DNA from: Perilla frutescens
Taxonomy: Eukaryota > Streptophyta > Magnoliopsida > Lamiales > Lamiaceae
Assembly: GCA_026008535.1 (NCBI GenBank)
Contig: BRKX01000004.1
Coordinates: 55,870,501-55,934,500 of the forward strand
DNA length: 64,000 nucleotides
Reading direction: 5' to 3'
Shown in pieces: positions 32,941 through 44,363 of this stretch; the first letter of the stretch is position 1, and every line of letters begins with the position of its first letter. The translations under genes and the position numbers were made by a program. The notes beneath the pieces were generated by a model, which ran no database searches, was not told the origin of the DNA, and saw only the letters and a program-made list of their open reading frames with translations.

Positions 32941-33168
32941 ACTGCATATAAAAAATGGGAATGGAGTCTTGATTAAAGACACTACGAATATGTTAAATAA
33001 GAAATACATTCAACAAACTACAACTTAAATCAACAAATAAATAAAATAATAATCAAAAAACGTAATTCATAAGTTCAAATACATGATCATTAGAAATCCT
33101 AAGAAGATAACCAATAAAATAATAAAAAAAATGATAGCATAGTATGTAAAATATGACCCAAATGATCC

Positions 33169-34180
33169 CTATTCTCTAATCTTGTAAGCTATCCAATTAG
33201 TTCGTTCCTCTACAGTCATCTTCAAAAAACCATCTTTTTTTGACTTGGTGTCAAGCAAGTTAAATGCCTTGAGCCGAATGTCTTCATCCAAATTTGGGAT
33301 ATCTTTAATTGCATCCCAAGTCGTATAGGATCTTTCTTTTTCTCCTTTCTCTAGTATGGTATATCTTTTCAGTAAGAGATTATGAACTCCCTCACAAGTG
33401 GTGGATATTTTTTTAATCTCTGCCATGATATTTTCAGTAGAGCCAAAAGTTGCTTCATACTGAGTTCTACTTCTTTTGGATTGATTTCTTCTTTGAGTGG
33501 AGCCCTCAGCCACTTCAGGCAACCTAGAAAGTGGTGTGGAAACAGATGATGATGGCTCATCTTGGGATAGTGCGACAAACGCCTCATTTTCAGGATCAAA
33601 AGTCAAAGCTTCTATGCACGCATCTCTATTTTCATCATCTCCTAATGTATGTGCATCAGTAGCACTACCCAACCCTTTTTCCTACGACAACACCATTTCC
33701 TACAGCAATTCCCAAGTCCTCATAATCAGGACATTCTCCATAGCGCAAGTTTGCGTCTTTCGAGTGAGCCAAGCATCAAATAAAGAACAAATTTATTAAT
33801 TCACTATATTAGTTAAATAAAATTATTCGATAATATTATTACAATATGATACTTACCTCTAAGTACGCATCCCATACTTCATCTGAAGCCGTGAACTTTT
33901 TCGTAATAGGATCATATCCAAAACCAGAGCTAAACCTTATAAGGTTTGAATAAGAAGTCCAACGATTTTTAAACCATTTGAGTCGGCTTTGGTAATTGCT
34001 ATAAGTCTTATTACACCCAAGTTTTTCATTAAGAACATGAAGTATTCTTTCTTCCACAGTGGTTTTGCTAAAGATACCAGTATTATCACGCCATCCCCGA
34101 CCCGCAACATCAACCATAAGTTCTAACAACACATTGGTCTGTTCCTTAGTCCATGGTTCATATGATGCCTTCATTTTCAT
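33169..34180 (-). pseudogene. PIF/Harbinger Myb/SANT-like ORF1
   Basis: The partner protein of Pong-like transposases, which binds element ends in known systems. Exon 1 is 34180-33857: YEPWTKEQTNVLLELMVDVA, NEKLGCNKTYSNYQSRLKWF and EVWDAYLE, a trihelix-like Myb_DNA-bind_3 domain. A GTAAGT donor follows. Exon 2 should start AHSKDANLRYGECPDYEDLG near 33770, but the base pair before it is TG, not AG, so the acceptor looks mutated. A further one-base slip near 33685 separates VGNGVVVGKRVG from LGSATDAHTLG. The rest to the stop at 33169 is open and ends LDTKSKKDGFLKMTVEER. Probably inactive. Confidence 0.8.
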
Positions 34181-34601
34181 ATCTTGTTATGAATCCCCAT
34201 GATAATACTACTATATTATAGAGATACAAAACATATATATACAAAGTGAATTCAAGCTTCATACAAAAATTTCCCGACATCCATACAGATGCAGGTGTAC
34301 AATATTAGGGTTATTGTGTTATTATGTATAAATGATTAAGCATCATAATATTAAAAAAAACCTACATAAAGAGAAAACCTACATCTATTGAAATTCAAAC
34401 AAAGCCAAATCCAATCAATAATGAGCACACTTGTTCAAAAATAAAGAGAAATAGTAGTGTAGAGAGTACCTTTGTGAGAAGAATATACTGGAGTTGAGTT
34501 GAGCAATTGATGTTTCTCCTCAGAGCAAATTGAAAAAGAATTGTAGAAGAATGAAAAAAAAATCGCGTGAATGGGTTATTTAAAGATCAGACTGACTTAA
34601 G

Positions 34602-34753
34602 CCCAGCGACCGCTGGGCCGCAGCGGTCGCTGGGAACCGACCGCCTTATTCCCAGTGACCGCTGGACCCCAGCGATCGCTGGAGTACCCTCAGCGGCTGC
34701 TGGGGTCTACCGCGCACCGGGGTGCCCGAATGCAACTCCTCAACGGCCGCTGG
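34602..34753. repeat. Right cluster of CCAGCG..CGCTGG palindromes
   Basis: CCCAGCGACCGCTGGG at 34602, GCAGCGGTCGCTGGG at 34620, CCCAGTGACCGCTGG at 34651, CCCAGCGATCGCTGG at 34668, TCAGCGGCTGCTGGGG at 34690 and CAACGGCCGCTGG at 34741. It sits upstream of the Myb/SANT gene and about 290-440 bp from the right terminus. Confidence 0.92.
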
Positions 34754-34849
34754 AGTACACCGCGCGTTGGGTTTTACAAATTCATCAAAATCTCGTGGCC
34801 AGAGGTCGGATTTCATCCTTTGTATTTTTAACGTGATTTGAGGTGAAAT

Positions 34850-35039
34850 TCAATAGAATCAATGACTTTTTAAAGTCCATAGATTTTTGAATACCTCTGG
34901 ATCTTTAAAGACTTTTAAAAGTCTTGATTGAATACACCCGAATTTTTAAAGACTTTTAAAAGTCTTGATTGAATACACCCAGATTTTAAAAGTTCAACGT
35001 AACAAAATCCTACAGAATCTCAATTGAATACACCCCCCC
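34850..35039. repeat. Subterminal repeats at the right end of the Harbinger element
   Basis: GACTTTTAAAAGTCTTGATT followed by GAATACACCC occurs twice in tandem (about 34912-34940 and 34951-34979) before the terminal GAATACACCCCCCC. Each unit repeats the terminal sequence and carries an ACTTTTAAAAGT palindrome; the left end has only GATTTTAAAAAGTCC-type equivalents. Confidence 0.85.
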
Positions 35040-35057
35040 TAAGAATCACTTCATTTA

Positions 35058-35058
<1 letters not shown>

Positions 35059-35107
<49 letters not shown>
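35059..35107. repeat. (CT)n(AT)n microsatellite
   Basis: An uninterrupted CT run followed by an AT run. Confidence 0.95.
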
Positions 35108-35109
<2 letters not shown>

Positions 35110-35282
35110 CTTTTCTTTTTTATTGGCTAATTAAATTAATCACTTCATTTCTATATGTATATACCCTTTTCTTTTTTATTGTGACCAAAACTCTTGCAGT
35201 TGATATATATAGACACACACTATTAATTGAAGTTTTTTTTGTTTGATTTTATATTTTTAGATGCGCGAGAAAATGAGTTAAA

Positions 35283-35283
<1 letters not shown>

Positions 35284-35338
<55 letters not shown>
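35284..35338. repeat. (CT)n(AT)n microsatellite, second copy
   Basis: A second CT-then-AT compound run, like the one 225 bp upstream and adjoining the left end of the MULE-like element. Confidence 0.95.
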
Positions 35339-35342
<4 letters not shown>

Positions 35343-35990
35343 ATGGGATCTGGTGAGAACCAGTCACCAGGTGGGAACTAGGAACCAATCTCATCCATCC
35401 ATTCCATAATCTGGATGGCCCAGATTAAATAGATAAAGTGGATAGGGGCGGTGGCAATCTCGTAATTAAACTGAAAACTTTAAATTCACGCGTTTCATTA
35501 AGGGTAAAATTGGAACAAAAAAAAGTGACATCATCATCTTTTGAAAAAATTCTTAAAAACTTTAAATGATCATAATTTATTCGTTTTTAATCGGATTTAC
35601 GCAAATCTTATATCAAATTAAAGCTCTTTTCATACTCTTTCATTTAAGATCCATATTGCATATGTTTATTTAAAAAAAATAGATGAAAAATACAAAAAAT
35701 CATTTTTAGGCATAATTTTCGCATAGAGCAACCCCATATTTATATTAGCATGTTGTATACAACATTTTAGCATGACCTATATAACATTTTAACATATTGT
35801 GTAATATATTTTAGCGGGTGATATTATGAATATATTTCTAACAGTTTTATATAAACACCTACATCTATATAGATACTACAAAATGAAAAAATACGAGTTA
35901 ATGATAAAAAAAAGAATGAGAAAGTGAAGCAACGAAGGAGATGACTGACAACTAAGAAAAAAAATGCGTAAATATTTTCTGAAACAAATA

Positions 35991-37190
35991 TCAAATTTAG
36001 CCTCCTACTTCGCTCATTTTAGCCTCATTCATTTCTCATTTTAGCATGTACTGATAACCAAAATATGGAATGGTGATTTCATTAGAATAAAACGCAATAC
36101 ACATATTTGGGTACAATGAACCCTAATTGGAATGTAATAAACCTTAATTAGGAACGGTGAACCCTAGTGGAAAATGTCACATCAAATTTAGCCTCCTACT
36201 TCACTCATTTTAGCCTCATTCATTTCTCATTTTAGTATGCATGTTCTGATAAACAAATATGGAACAGTGATTTTATTAGAATGAAACATAGTACACCCTA
36301 TTTAGGGACAGTGAACCCTAATGGGAATATGATAATTACTAATTGAGATAAGATGAACCATAATTGGAACGCAATAAACCCTAATTGGGAACGGTGAACT
36401 CTAGTGAAAAATATCACATCAAATTTAGCCTCCTACTTCACTCAATTTTCATTTTAGCATGTTCTGATAAACAAAATATGGAACGGTGATTTCATTGGAA
36501 TGAAACATAATGCACCCTATTTGGGGACAGTGAACCCTAATGGGAATCTGATAATTACTAATTGGGATTAGATGAGCCCTAATTGGAACGTAATAAACCC
36601 TAATTAGAAACGGTGAACCCTAGTGGAAAATGTCACATCAATTTTAGCCTCATAGTTCGATCATTTTAGCCTCATGCGATTCTCATTTTAGCATGTTTTG
36701 ATAAACAAATATGGAACGATGATTTCATTGGAATGAAACGCAATACACCATATTTGGGGACAGTGAACCCTAATGGGAATCTCATAATTACTAGTTGGGA
36801 TCAGATGAGCCCTAATCGGAACGTAATAAACCCTAATTGAGAACGGTGAACCCTAGTGAAAAATGTCACATCAATCTTAGCCTCCCACTTCGATCATTTT
36901 AGCCTCATGCGATTCTCATTTTAGCATGTGTTGATAAATAAAATATGGAACGATGATTTCATTAGAATGAAACGCGATACACCCTATTTGGGGACAGTGA
37001 GCCCTAATGTGAATCTCAGAATTACTAGTTGGGATTAGATGAGTTGTAATTGGAACGTAATAAACCCTAATTGGGAACGGTGAACCCTAGTGAAAAATGT
37101 CACATCAAATTTAGCCTCCTACTTCAATCATTTTAGCCTCATGCATTTCTCATTTTAGCATGTTCTGATAAACAAAATATGCAATGAGAA
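35991..37190 (+). repeat. Six-copy internal array of the MULE-like element
   Basis: Units beginning ATCAATTTTAGCCTCCTACTT or a close variant (the first reads ATCAAATTTAGCCTCC) start near 35991, 36183, 36420, 36642, 36868 and 37106, about 190-240 bp each. Each contains GGAACGGTGAACCCTAGTG, CCTAATTGGAACGTAATAAA and TTTTAGCATGTTCTGATAAAC. Copies differ by small indels and substitutions. Confidence 0.93.
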
Positions 37191-37401
37191 TCTGACAAGG
37201 TATTTAACCTCATGCTTCCCTTATTTTAGCATCATATTCTAAACAGTAACTGTGGTTAATAAAACTTAATAGTAATATAATTACCGCAAAGGAAATGTCA
37301 TAAACACTTTTATTAAAAATCATATATATTCTTCAAAATGAATGTACTGAAAACAATTCACAAGCATGGTAAAACATGATTTAAACTATGCCCAATCACT
37401 A

Positions 37402-37641
37402 TTATAACATCAAAGCTGGACAATTCCTAGCATCATGATCTGATAACTTGTGGCAATTGTCGCACATTCTGAGTGGTTTGTTCTCCTTTCTCTTCCTTGC
37501 CCCCTTCTTAGATATCAAATGACTGCCGCTACCTTTTGTTTTAACTGCAATATGTGGATGAACAACAACTTCAGAAGGGGCACGTAAACCGTAGAATTTC
37601 TCAAACATCATCGTCTTGCTATGTGAAGCAGAACCCTCCAT
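37402..37641 (-). pseudogene. FAR1/MULE transposase C-terminal fragment
   Basis: The frame gives SHLISKKGARKRKENKPLR followed by MCDNCHKLSDHDARNCP, a CX2CX4HX4C knuckle after a basic stretch. This resembles the C-terminal tail of FAR1-related proteins and their MULE transposase ancestors. The FAR1, MULE and SWIM domains are absent. A GACAG just upstream (minus strand, near 37655) could be a splice acceptor, so this may be a surviving last exon. Confidence 0.55.
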
Positions 37642-38797
37642 ATCACCACACTGTCATGCCTAGAGATATCTCTACAGTCATATTACTATGGTCACTTGAA
37701 ACAGATCAGAAGCTGACACATTAAAATAAAAAATCATTATAAACTGAACAAGGTAAAATAATAATAATACAATCACATCAAGAGATGTTCAGACATAAAA
37801 TCAACACACAAATTGAATTTTAGCATTAGGTATGTCACATTCTAGCATCATGCAACATATATTTTAATACCAAAGTATTCTAATGTTTGCATGGTGTGTG
37901 TAACATTGTGTAGTCGGGTCACAAAAATATACACACACAAAAAATAAAAAAATAAAAAAACAAAGCATGGTTTGTATGACATGTTTCAGAGAGTGCGTAC
38001 AGCTAAAACATATGTGACGACAGGCTAAAACGAATACATTAACATGCTAAAATGAATACATTAACATGCTAAAATAAATAAACAAATCAAATTAATGCAT
38101 ATTCTGTATATTCTCGTACTAAACCCTAGGATTCCTAACAATTAGAAGATAACTGATATTTTTCTAAAAAAAAAAAACAAAAAACTGATACAACACAGAT
38201 CTGAATGAAACAGATCAAATCAATCAAAAATATTGAATCTTCGTAACAAAATGATGAAGCCAGAAACTAAAATAAGATGAGAAATAAAAATCACAAGAAG
38301 AAATGAGAACACACCAAACTGCTAAAATAAATTGAAAAGAAAAAAACAACATACATGAAATTACCATACAAAGACAGCGCCGCCGATGAATTCTATGAAT
38401 CACAGGGTCGAATCTTCACGATAAAACGATGAAAGCAGATGCTGGAAAATAATGAAAAATCAAAAAGGGAAGAAGAAGAAGAAGAAGAATGTAAATCAGC
38501 GAGAGAGAGAGAGAGAGAGAGAGAAGGGGAAAGATGAATATGAAAAAAATCTGAAGAAGGAAAGTTGAAAGAATTGAATTACTATATTGCCCTCCCCTTC
38601 ATCAAACTTGCCAAATATTACAATTATGCCACTGCCCCATTCACTTAATCTGGACCGTCCAGATTGAACCAATGAAGGGATAGGGTCGGTTCTCGATTCT
38701 CACCTGGGGGAAGGGTTCTCATTTGAACCCTTCCCTATATTTTTAGTTGAGGAGAATTTGATTTTCCAGCTAGGAGTTTTGTCTATTTGTCAATTTA

Positions 38798-38854
<57 letters not shown>
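38798..38854. repeat. (ATT)n microsatellite
   Basis: About 18 uninterrupted trinucleotide units. Confidence 0.95.
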
Positions 38855-39129
38855 TGGAACTGATTGGTTTGTATTCTATATGATTACTCTTTTTCGGAGC
38901 GATTATATTTATTTGATTTCATTTTTATTAATTAGTACAATTTCAGTTGACAACTGATTAATTAATTGTTGTTCATTTGCTAATAAGTAAAGCCACGCCA
39001 TTTTGTCGGTGATCGGAAAAAAAAAGTGGATGTCTATTTTGCTACAAAATGAAAGGTTGTGCCATTATTGAAACGTTTGAAAAGTGGTGTCTAATTTACA
39101 AATTCGTTGAAAGGTGGTGCATTTTTTGG

Positions 39130-39470
39130 CAATTAACCCTTTCTCTATCCTACTTGCTGTTTCATTTTGATTTAATTTATATTATATTTTCATCCATTTT
39201 AGTCTCTAATTTCAATTTATTTTTGTTTAATTAGTTTAATTTTGTGATCATTATTTAGGGTTTATTCTACTCAACTGACTTATATTTAATTTTTTTAATC
39301 AATTTTTATTTTTTAGTTAATATGATTGATTAATAAGGTTGATTATTTCATAATTAGGGTATATAATTTTTTAAAACTTCAATCTTTAGCACTAAATGTT
39401 AATTATGATTGTTTATACTTTATTTTTTTAATAAATATTTTTAAAATACTAAATTTGATAGTGAGACCAG
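39130..39470. repeat. Dispersed AT-rich repeat family, copy 1
   Basis: Shares the order TTTCAATTT, TTTAGTTTAATTTT, TTATTTAGGGTTTATTC, TTTTTTAGTTAATATGATTG, GGTATATAATTTTTTAAAA and AAATGTTAATTATGATTG with copies at 44388-44690, 62474-62850 and 63482-63880, and more weakly 43100-43330. Terminal repeats could not be defined. Confidence 0.75.
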
Positions 39471-41105
39471 GGAATGAGTCCAAGCTATTCATGAGCTACT
39501 GGAATCTCAATTCAGTAAAAATATTGTCCGACCTCGTTTTGTAAAACTCATTAACTAAACAAGTCAAGCTTGAGCTTGACACTACTTGGCTTGTTAACTC
39601 TCGTGATCAAACTAATATTATTAAATTCATAAAAACTTACAATTTTTATATTTTAACGAGTATTAAGTATATTAAGTGTCTAATTAACTTTATTTATTAT
39701 AAGAAATGAATGAATTATAATAAAATAGTATTGGTTGTGAATAAAATAATTTATTTTTGCAAGAAAATAAAATATATTTAAATTAAAATCTAAATTTAGA
39801 AAGTTCATTTAGGTTCGACTAAGATCGAATAAACTCGTGAGCTTTAAAGTATTTGATAATAAAGCTCAAAACTCGACTTAAAAATAAACTAGTCAAGCTT
39901 GAGTTGAGCAATATTCGGTTCGGCTCTCAATTACACCACCAAGTCGGCGGACACAAGAGTGGAATAGGAAATGCGGACAAGAAGATACGAGCTCCCAATA
40001 TTGGATCCAGCAACATTGTTCGTGTTAAGCAAAGGGAAAAAATCTGAAAGTTATTATATATATGTTTGAAAAAAATTACATATCTTATAAATGAAATTAA
40101 ATTGGATTAAATTTCGTAATTTCTTAAGTAATAAATCATTAGATAAAAATTTATCGATCCGTGCAAATGCAAAGTATTAAAATCACATATATAATCTCCA
40201 ATGCAGAAAATGATAACTTTCGAAATAATGTATGCGCAGATGAAGTATGTACTTGATGAGGTAAACGACCTCATAATTAAAATAAAAATTGTTTGCATGC
40301 ACTCTTTGTAGAGCATACATAAACAAAAATCCCTAGTTAGTGCACACATGATTTTTTAAATTTGTTTTGCAAATTATTGAAAAGCAGTAACAAGACAAGT
40401 GATCATGTTATGTTTGATTTCCACCATTTTTTGGATTTAGTTTTCCTTTTTATATGCGCAAGTTGTTTTTTGAACTTCATTAACACAACTTGCGATCTTT
40501 TTATTTTTTTCTTTACTGAAATATAATAATGTATGTCATTTTTTACATTTAAAAAGTTACTATATTTATACATAAATATAAATTAAAAAAGAATGATATA
40601 AATCATTACATTCAATCACAATTATCATTAACTTATATCATCTATTGAATAAGTATAGAATCCCGAACTTTTAACGTTAATTATAATCCATAATATATAT
40701 ATATATATATCTGATTCAAACACCAAAACTTAAGTAATTTAATAATCTATAAATATGAACTTATATATCAAAATAATAAAATTTTAAATTAGTCTCAAAA
40801 GGGCCAGATTAAAAAAAAAAGGATAAATCATAAATAAATAAAAAAACCAGTATTAATTAATTGAAAAATGAAATAGAATAATAATTACTTGATAATTGAG
40901 GAGTGCGGCTTGATTCTGCTCTTTTTTTTTGTTTGTTTCAAGAGAAGCGTTTTTTTGTCATGTTTTAAATTAATTACACATTTTCTCCTTAAAATCATGA
41001 TGTGTGGTCTATTAATTTATTTATTTTATAGAATAATACATTAAATTAAATTTAGTTAGATTTTAAGATACCACCTTAATTACCCACCACCTTTTCTATT
41101 CCTCT

Positions 41106-41144
<39 letters not shown>

Positions 41145-41408
41145 CACACACACACAGACCGTGTATATTTTCCGACAATATACCGGCTGGGGGCTTCCGT
41201 GAAGCCCAATATATGCATTCTAGACAATTATAGCAAGTTACCGGTTATCCTTGTAAAAAAAATAATAAATAAAACAAATAAAATAAAAAACTAATAAGAG
41301 CTACATATATGGGATTTTAATGTCTCAAAATTTCCATCTGTCCAACTTGTTCTTCTTAATTAATATCTGATTTTATTTAGTTCAAAGATGAATTGATAAA
41401 TATAGACA
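39471..41408. other. AT-rich intergenic stretch
   Basis: Around 39540-39930 there are several TCAAGCTTGAGTT/GCTTGAC-type motifs in both orientations, possibly a decayed transposon. A 64-codon frame at 39853-40047 matches nothing I know. The rest is AT-rich. A CT run lies at 41109-41141 followed by CACACACACA. No gene recognised. Confidence 0.5.
41109..41155. repeat. (CT)n microsatellite followed by a short CA run
   Basis: About 16 CT units and then CAAACACACACACACA. Confidence 0.93.
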
Positions 41409-41410
41409 TA

Positions 41411-41682
41411 CTCCCTCCGTCCCATTTATATAGTCCACTTTATCCTCGCACGTAGATTAAAAATATTTATGAAAACAAGACATTATGGCTTAACTTTCAT
41501 TATTACCCTTATTCAAAATTTATGACTTTTAAGAATTTAAGTGGTTAAATTTTAATTTTCAATACATACCAAGGGTATATTTGTATATTACTATGAAAAT
41601 TAATACTATTTATAATTATGGGACTATATAATTGAGACACATTAAAATAGTAAAAGAGACTATATAAATGGGACGGAGGGAG
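41411..41682. mobile_element. Stowaway-type MITE, 272 bp
   Basis: CTCCCTCCGTCCCATTTATA at the left mirrors the right end TATAAATGGGACGGAGGGAG, and TA flanks both sides. These are the classic Stowaway terminus and target duplication. No coding capacity. Confidence 0.95.
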
Positions 41683-41793
41683 TATAATTTAATTACCTGG
41701 AAACAAGGAAGAAAAAACATCTGAATTTAATTAAGGTTGTTGGCACGTTTTTCTTAATTCATGTCTTAATTTGAACCCAGAGCTTCCGTCGTA

Positions 41794-42063
41794 TTCTCTC
41801 CGTCCCGATTATATAGTCAATTTTCTATTCACACGTAGATTAAAAATATTTATGAAAACAAGAGATTGAAGCTAAACTTCCAATGATACCCTTATTTAAT
41901 ATTTATGACTTTCAAAATTTAAGTGTTAGTTTTTAATTTTCAAGAATTAATAAAGGTGTATTTGTACATTACTATGAAAATTAATGCTACTTATAGTAAT
42001 GAGACTATATAATTAGAACACCCTAAAATAAGAATAGAGACTATATAATTGAAACGGGAGGAG
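41794..42063. mobile_element. Stowaway-type MITE, diverged, 270 bp
   Basis: TTCTCTCCGTCCCGATTATA and TATAATTGAAACGGGAGGAG form degraded inverted ends flanked by TA. The body matches the MITE at 41411 (both share ACGTAGATTAAAAATATTTA), so this is an older copy of the same family in the same orientation. Confidence 0.9.
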
Positions 42064-43860
42064 TATATATATATGATGGTTGAATATTAAATCGAGATTA
42101 TCAATATACACGTCATGTATACACATAGTAGGGTTAGAATCGGATTACGATAGCTAGTCTATTTAGGAAGCACAACCTGAAACGCTGCGAAACTTTACTT
42201 CTCTTTCGGGGTAACACTAAAGTTATTGTTAAACAATTGAATTTAATGTGACATAATTTCTGGCTTTTATAGAAGTCCACTATTTTATGCTAAATAAATG
42301 AAATAACAAAAAACCAGTCAAAGTTATAACATAATCCACGAAAATAGTGCATCGTTGGCTTTATAAGATCAAGGTCAATTTCAAATTGCTTGTGAATTTC
42401 TCTACGGAATTGCATGAGTTTAATTAATTGTTTTATCCATGCCATTAACAAAAAAAATAAATTAAAAAAAAAACATATCTCGGCTCCCTCGTTTCACGAA
42501 ATTGTGTAATATGAATGATCATGAAATGCTAAATTGTGATTGTAATTTTAATGTAATTAAGATCGATCGTGTGTATTAAAATAAGATTAATGGATTTACT
42601 TAATGTCTTTTTCTGGAAGACGAAACTACACAAGAAAATGATAAAAGGAAAAAAAGAAAGAAAAAAATAATACGATTTTTTTGGTCATAATATTATATTC
42701 ACGAGATATACCCTGATCATATGCATGAGGTCATGCGTCGTCCAATGCTATACGTATGAGATGGAATTTTTGTAACTTTATCTTGTTTCATTTTTTTCAT
42801 TTTAATTATTAATTATTATTACTATTGTTAGTTTTTCTTCTTCTGACTACTACGAATTGAATCACGTGTTCTCAAACTGCGTTTCATCATTTCTTTTCAC
42901 TATCAAATTTACGATTCAATGATAATTATATTAAATTAGAAACTGCTAAATTGAAAATTTAAAACTAAAAAATGGAAGTTAAAATCGTATATAAATTTGA
43001 TAGTAAGAACCGAGGATTAAGCTCTCTGAAAAAAAAAAGTCATCTATTGCACTAGTGGTGTGATATCTCCGAGTTACGTTGTTATATTTATAATTTTATA
43101 ATAATTTTTATAAAAATAAAATTATTTGATTTTACAATTTTGAGTTAGAGTTCATTCTTCCCAATTAGGGTATAATTATTTTTTTTAGTACTTAATCGTT
43201 ATTTTTTGAATTAATAATTTATTATTATGGTCGATTATTTCACAGTTAGAATTAGAATTTTTTTAATTCAATTTTTTGTTAATAAATATTAATTATGGTT
43301 CATTATGTTATTATTAACTTTTATTTAAAAAAAGCTACTATAAACTTATAAATATTTAATAATGCAACATGAAGATGTCCCACCATAAATGCATTAGACA
43401 ATTACATCCCTGCTATTGAGTCGAGGTCATATGTAATAGTAGATGTAACACAATTGTGCAATAAGCAAATTTCCTTGGTTATTCCATATATGATGGGTGA
43501 AATCATCAGCTATACTTATTACAACACTCCATGCTGCACGATTAAATTTATTAATTTTTCTATCATTTTTATTCAATTTAAATTTTTCGTGTTTTAGTTT
43601 AATTTTACACTCGTTGATTAGAATTTATTCTACTCAAGTATATACACACACACACAACTGTTGTTAGTACTTAATTAATCTCGAATAGAGGAAATGTTTA
43701 TAGGATGAGATTGAGACTATTATTTTGTACTAATATAGTATATTGTACACACAATATAATATAGAATTCGGACAACTTCATAGTGTAAATAGAAAATAAT
43801 CCACACATAATTTTAAGAATTTTCCTTCACAACGACAATTAAAGGGCTGCCTCCCTTTTT
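42064..43860. other. AT-rich region upstream of the LURP-one gene
   Basis: No gene is recognised. A weak copy of the dispersed AT-rich repeat is seen at about 43100-43330. The last part is presumably promoter. Short CA and TA runs only. Confidence 0.5.
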
Positions 43861-43863
43861 TCC

Positions 43864-43870
43864 TATATAA
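43864..43870 (+). promoter_or_regulatory. TATA box of the LURP-one-related gene
   Basis: TATATAA 103 bases before the ATG, followed by an A-rich leader (AAGAAGAAGAAACAAACAAGC), a normal plant arrangement with a start about 30 bases downstream of the box. Confidence 0.7.
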
Positions 43871-43972
43871 ATTCATGATGAGTAGCATTAACACACCTCC
43901 CCACAAGAAGAAGAAACAAACAAGCAAACAAACAAAAACAAGAAAATAAACTTAATTTGAAATCATCAAAAA

Positions 43973-44299
43973 ATGATCACACATCAAGCTACAGGCTACA
44001 ATCGAGTTTCAGTCATCAACCCTAATTTCTGTGTTCGTCACTCCGTCGATCTAGTTATTACCAAGAACGTTTGGTGCCAAGGAAACTTCGTCGTAGAAAA
44101 CGCCGTTAACGGCAAGATCATGTTCAAAATCGAAGGTTCAATCTTCAGCTTCGATCACAAGAGAGTCATGCTAGATGCTGCCGGCCTGCCTATAGTCATT
44201 CTTCGGAAAAAGGTACATGCAGTGATCATCGATCACATGTTAAACGAGGGCAAGATTAACAAAATATAGGGCGAAGACCACTCGAGATTCTCTAATCCA

Positions 44300-44363
<64 letters not shown>

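Larger units (their letters stand above)
21498..35039. mobile_element. PIF/Harbinger element, about 5.9 kb plus a nested copia
   Basis: The left end GGGAGGTGTACTCAATTCAG and the reverse-complemented right end GGGGGGGTGTATTCAATTGA form an imperfect inverted repeat of about 35 bp, flanked on both sides by TAA (21495-21497 and 35040-35042), the TWA target duplication of this superfamily. Inside are a DDE transposase gene and a Myb/SANT gene, both minus strand, as in PIF/Pong elements, plus an additional plus-strand gene. A copia element occupies 23118-30733; without it the element is about 5.9 kb. Three clusters of GC-rich palindromes lie near each end and in the centre. All genes carry at least one lesion, so it is not autonomous now. 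Confidence 0.88.
35337..38740. mobile_element. MULE-like element with FAR1 fragment, 3.4 kb
   Basis: The left end ATAGGGATGGGATCTGGTGAGAACC and reverse-complemented right end ATAGGGAAGGGTTCAAATGAGAACC start an inverted repeat that continues imperfectly for about 120 bp, with AATCTGG..CCAGATT palindromes in both arms. Long inverted repeats and a FAR1/MULE-type C-terminal exon inside point to a Mutator-like element. It borders TA repeats, so a target duplication cannot be recognised. No catalytic domain remains. Confidence 0.65.

Noticed and set aside
37402..37641. Cellular CCHC zinc-knuckle gene
   Set aside because: The knuckle follows a basic FAR1-tail pattern and sits inside a TIR element; a transposase tail is more likely than an independent gene.
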